Part shown: positions 43,211 to 43,246 of the stretch, one piece after another
How the letters are laid out: each line of letters opens with the position of its first letter
Numbering within the stretch: the stretch's first letter is position 1
From: an uncultured Myxococcales bacterium
GTDB taxonomy: Bacteria > Myxococcota_A > Polyangia > Nannocystales > Nannocystaceae
Reading direction: 5' to 3'
NCBI GenBank assembly: GCA_902826865.1
Contig: CADEGN010000010.1
Coordinates: 13,066 to 56,311 of the forward strand
DNA: 43,246 nt
The notes under the pieces: model-generated
What the model was told of the DNA's origin: nothing
What the model saw: the letters and a program-made list of their open reading frames with translations, nothing else
Database searches by the model: none
Program-made: the position numbers and the translations under genes

Positions 43211-43246
43211 CCTTCCTTCTTCCTGGTTGAGAATTCCGGTAGGGCC

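Overview
The window looks like a chromosomal segment of a myxobacterium, most likely of the Nannocystis/Plesiocystis/Enhygromyxa group. The signs are high GC, several large Ser/Thr kinases with TPR tails, an ECF sigma factor coupled to a kinase, many lipoproteins with Ser/Gly/Asp-rich linkers, FG-GAP, MopE-like and beta-helix surface proteins, and C-terminal sorting tails of the MYXO-CTERM type (Cys-rich patch, hydrophobic stretch, Arg cluster). This assignment is inferred from protein style; no rRNA or marker gene is present.

Layout. 1-65 is a 13-bp tandem repeat at the window edge. 387-8855 holds two full-length paralogous kinase-TPR genes separated by remnants of at least one more paralog and by a reverse-strand FG-GAP lipoprotein gene. 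A shared leader motif precedes both kinases and the remnant. 8983-18153 encodes a CBS-pair protein and then a complete, tightly overlapping cbb3 cytochrome oxidase operon: ccoS, a fused ccoNO, ccoQ, ccoP with a single haem site, ccoG, ccoH, a DsbD/SafE-like membrane gene, ccoI and a monohaem cytochrome c lipoprotein. 18321-21174 is a set of secreted proteins (MYXO-CTERM, von Willebrand A, propeller-like lipoprotein). 21224-24945 (reverse) is a translationally coupled pair of a kinase and a probable pseudokinase with the same domain order. 25032-26688 (reverse) has an AlkA-type DNA glycosylase and a SAM methyltransferase. 26935-30265 is an ECF sigma factor overlapping a third kinase-TPR gene.

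30262-43198 is mixed: a BamE-like lipoprotein, an FkbM methyltransferase with a Tat-like signal, a DTW-domain tRNA-modification protein with an extra C-terminal domain, an unrecognised protein, an SDR-TetR operon with a palindromic operator, a lipoprotein, a choice-of-anchor-V/MopE-like surface protein, a LysR regulator divergent from an alpha/beta hydrolase, a TPR membrane protein, a large parallel beta-helix protein and a ferredoxin-plus-double-CDGSH protein.

Two genome-style signals cut across the window. Many transcription units have a TAnnnT hexamer only 6-12 nt before the start codon in place of a Shine-Dalgarno sequence, which suggests leaderless or almost leaderless mRNAs; this also helps choose starts. 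Three kinases share an extracytoplasmic region with four conserved cysteines between the membrane helix and the TPRs, which suggests a common sensing module with diverged TPR tails.
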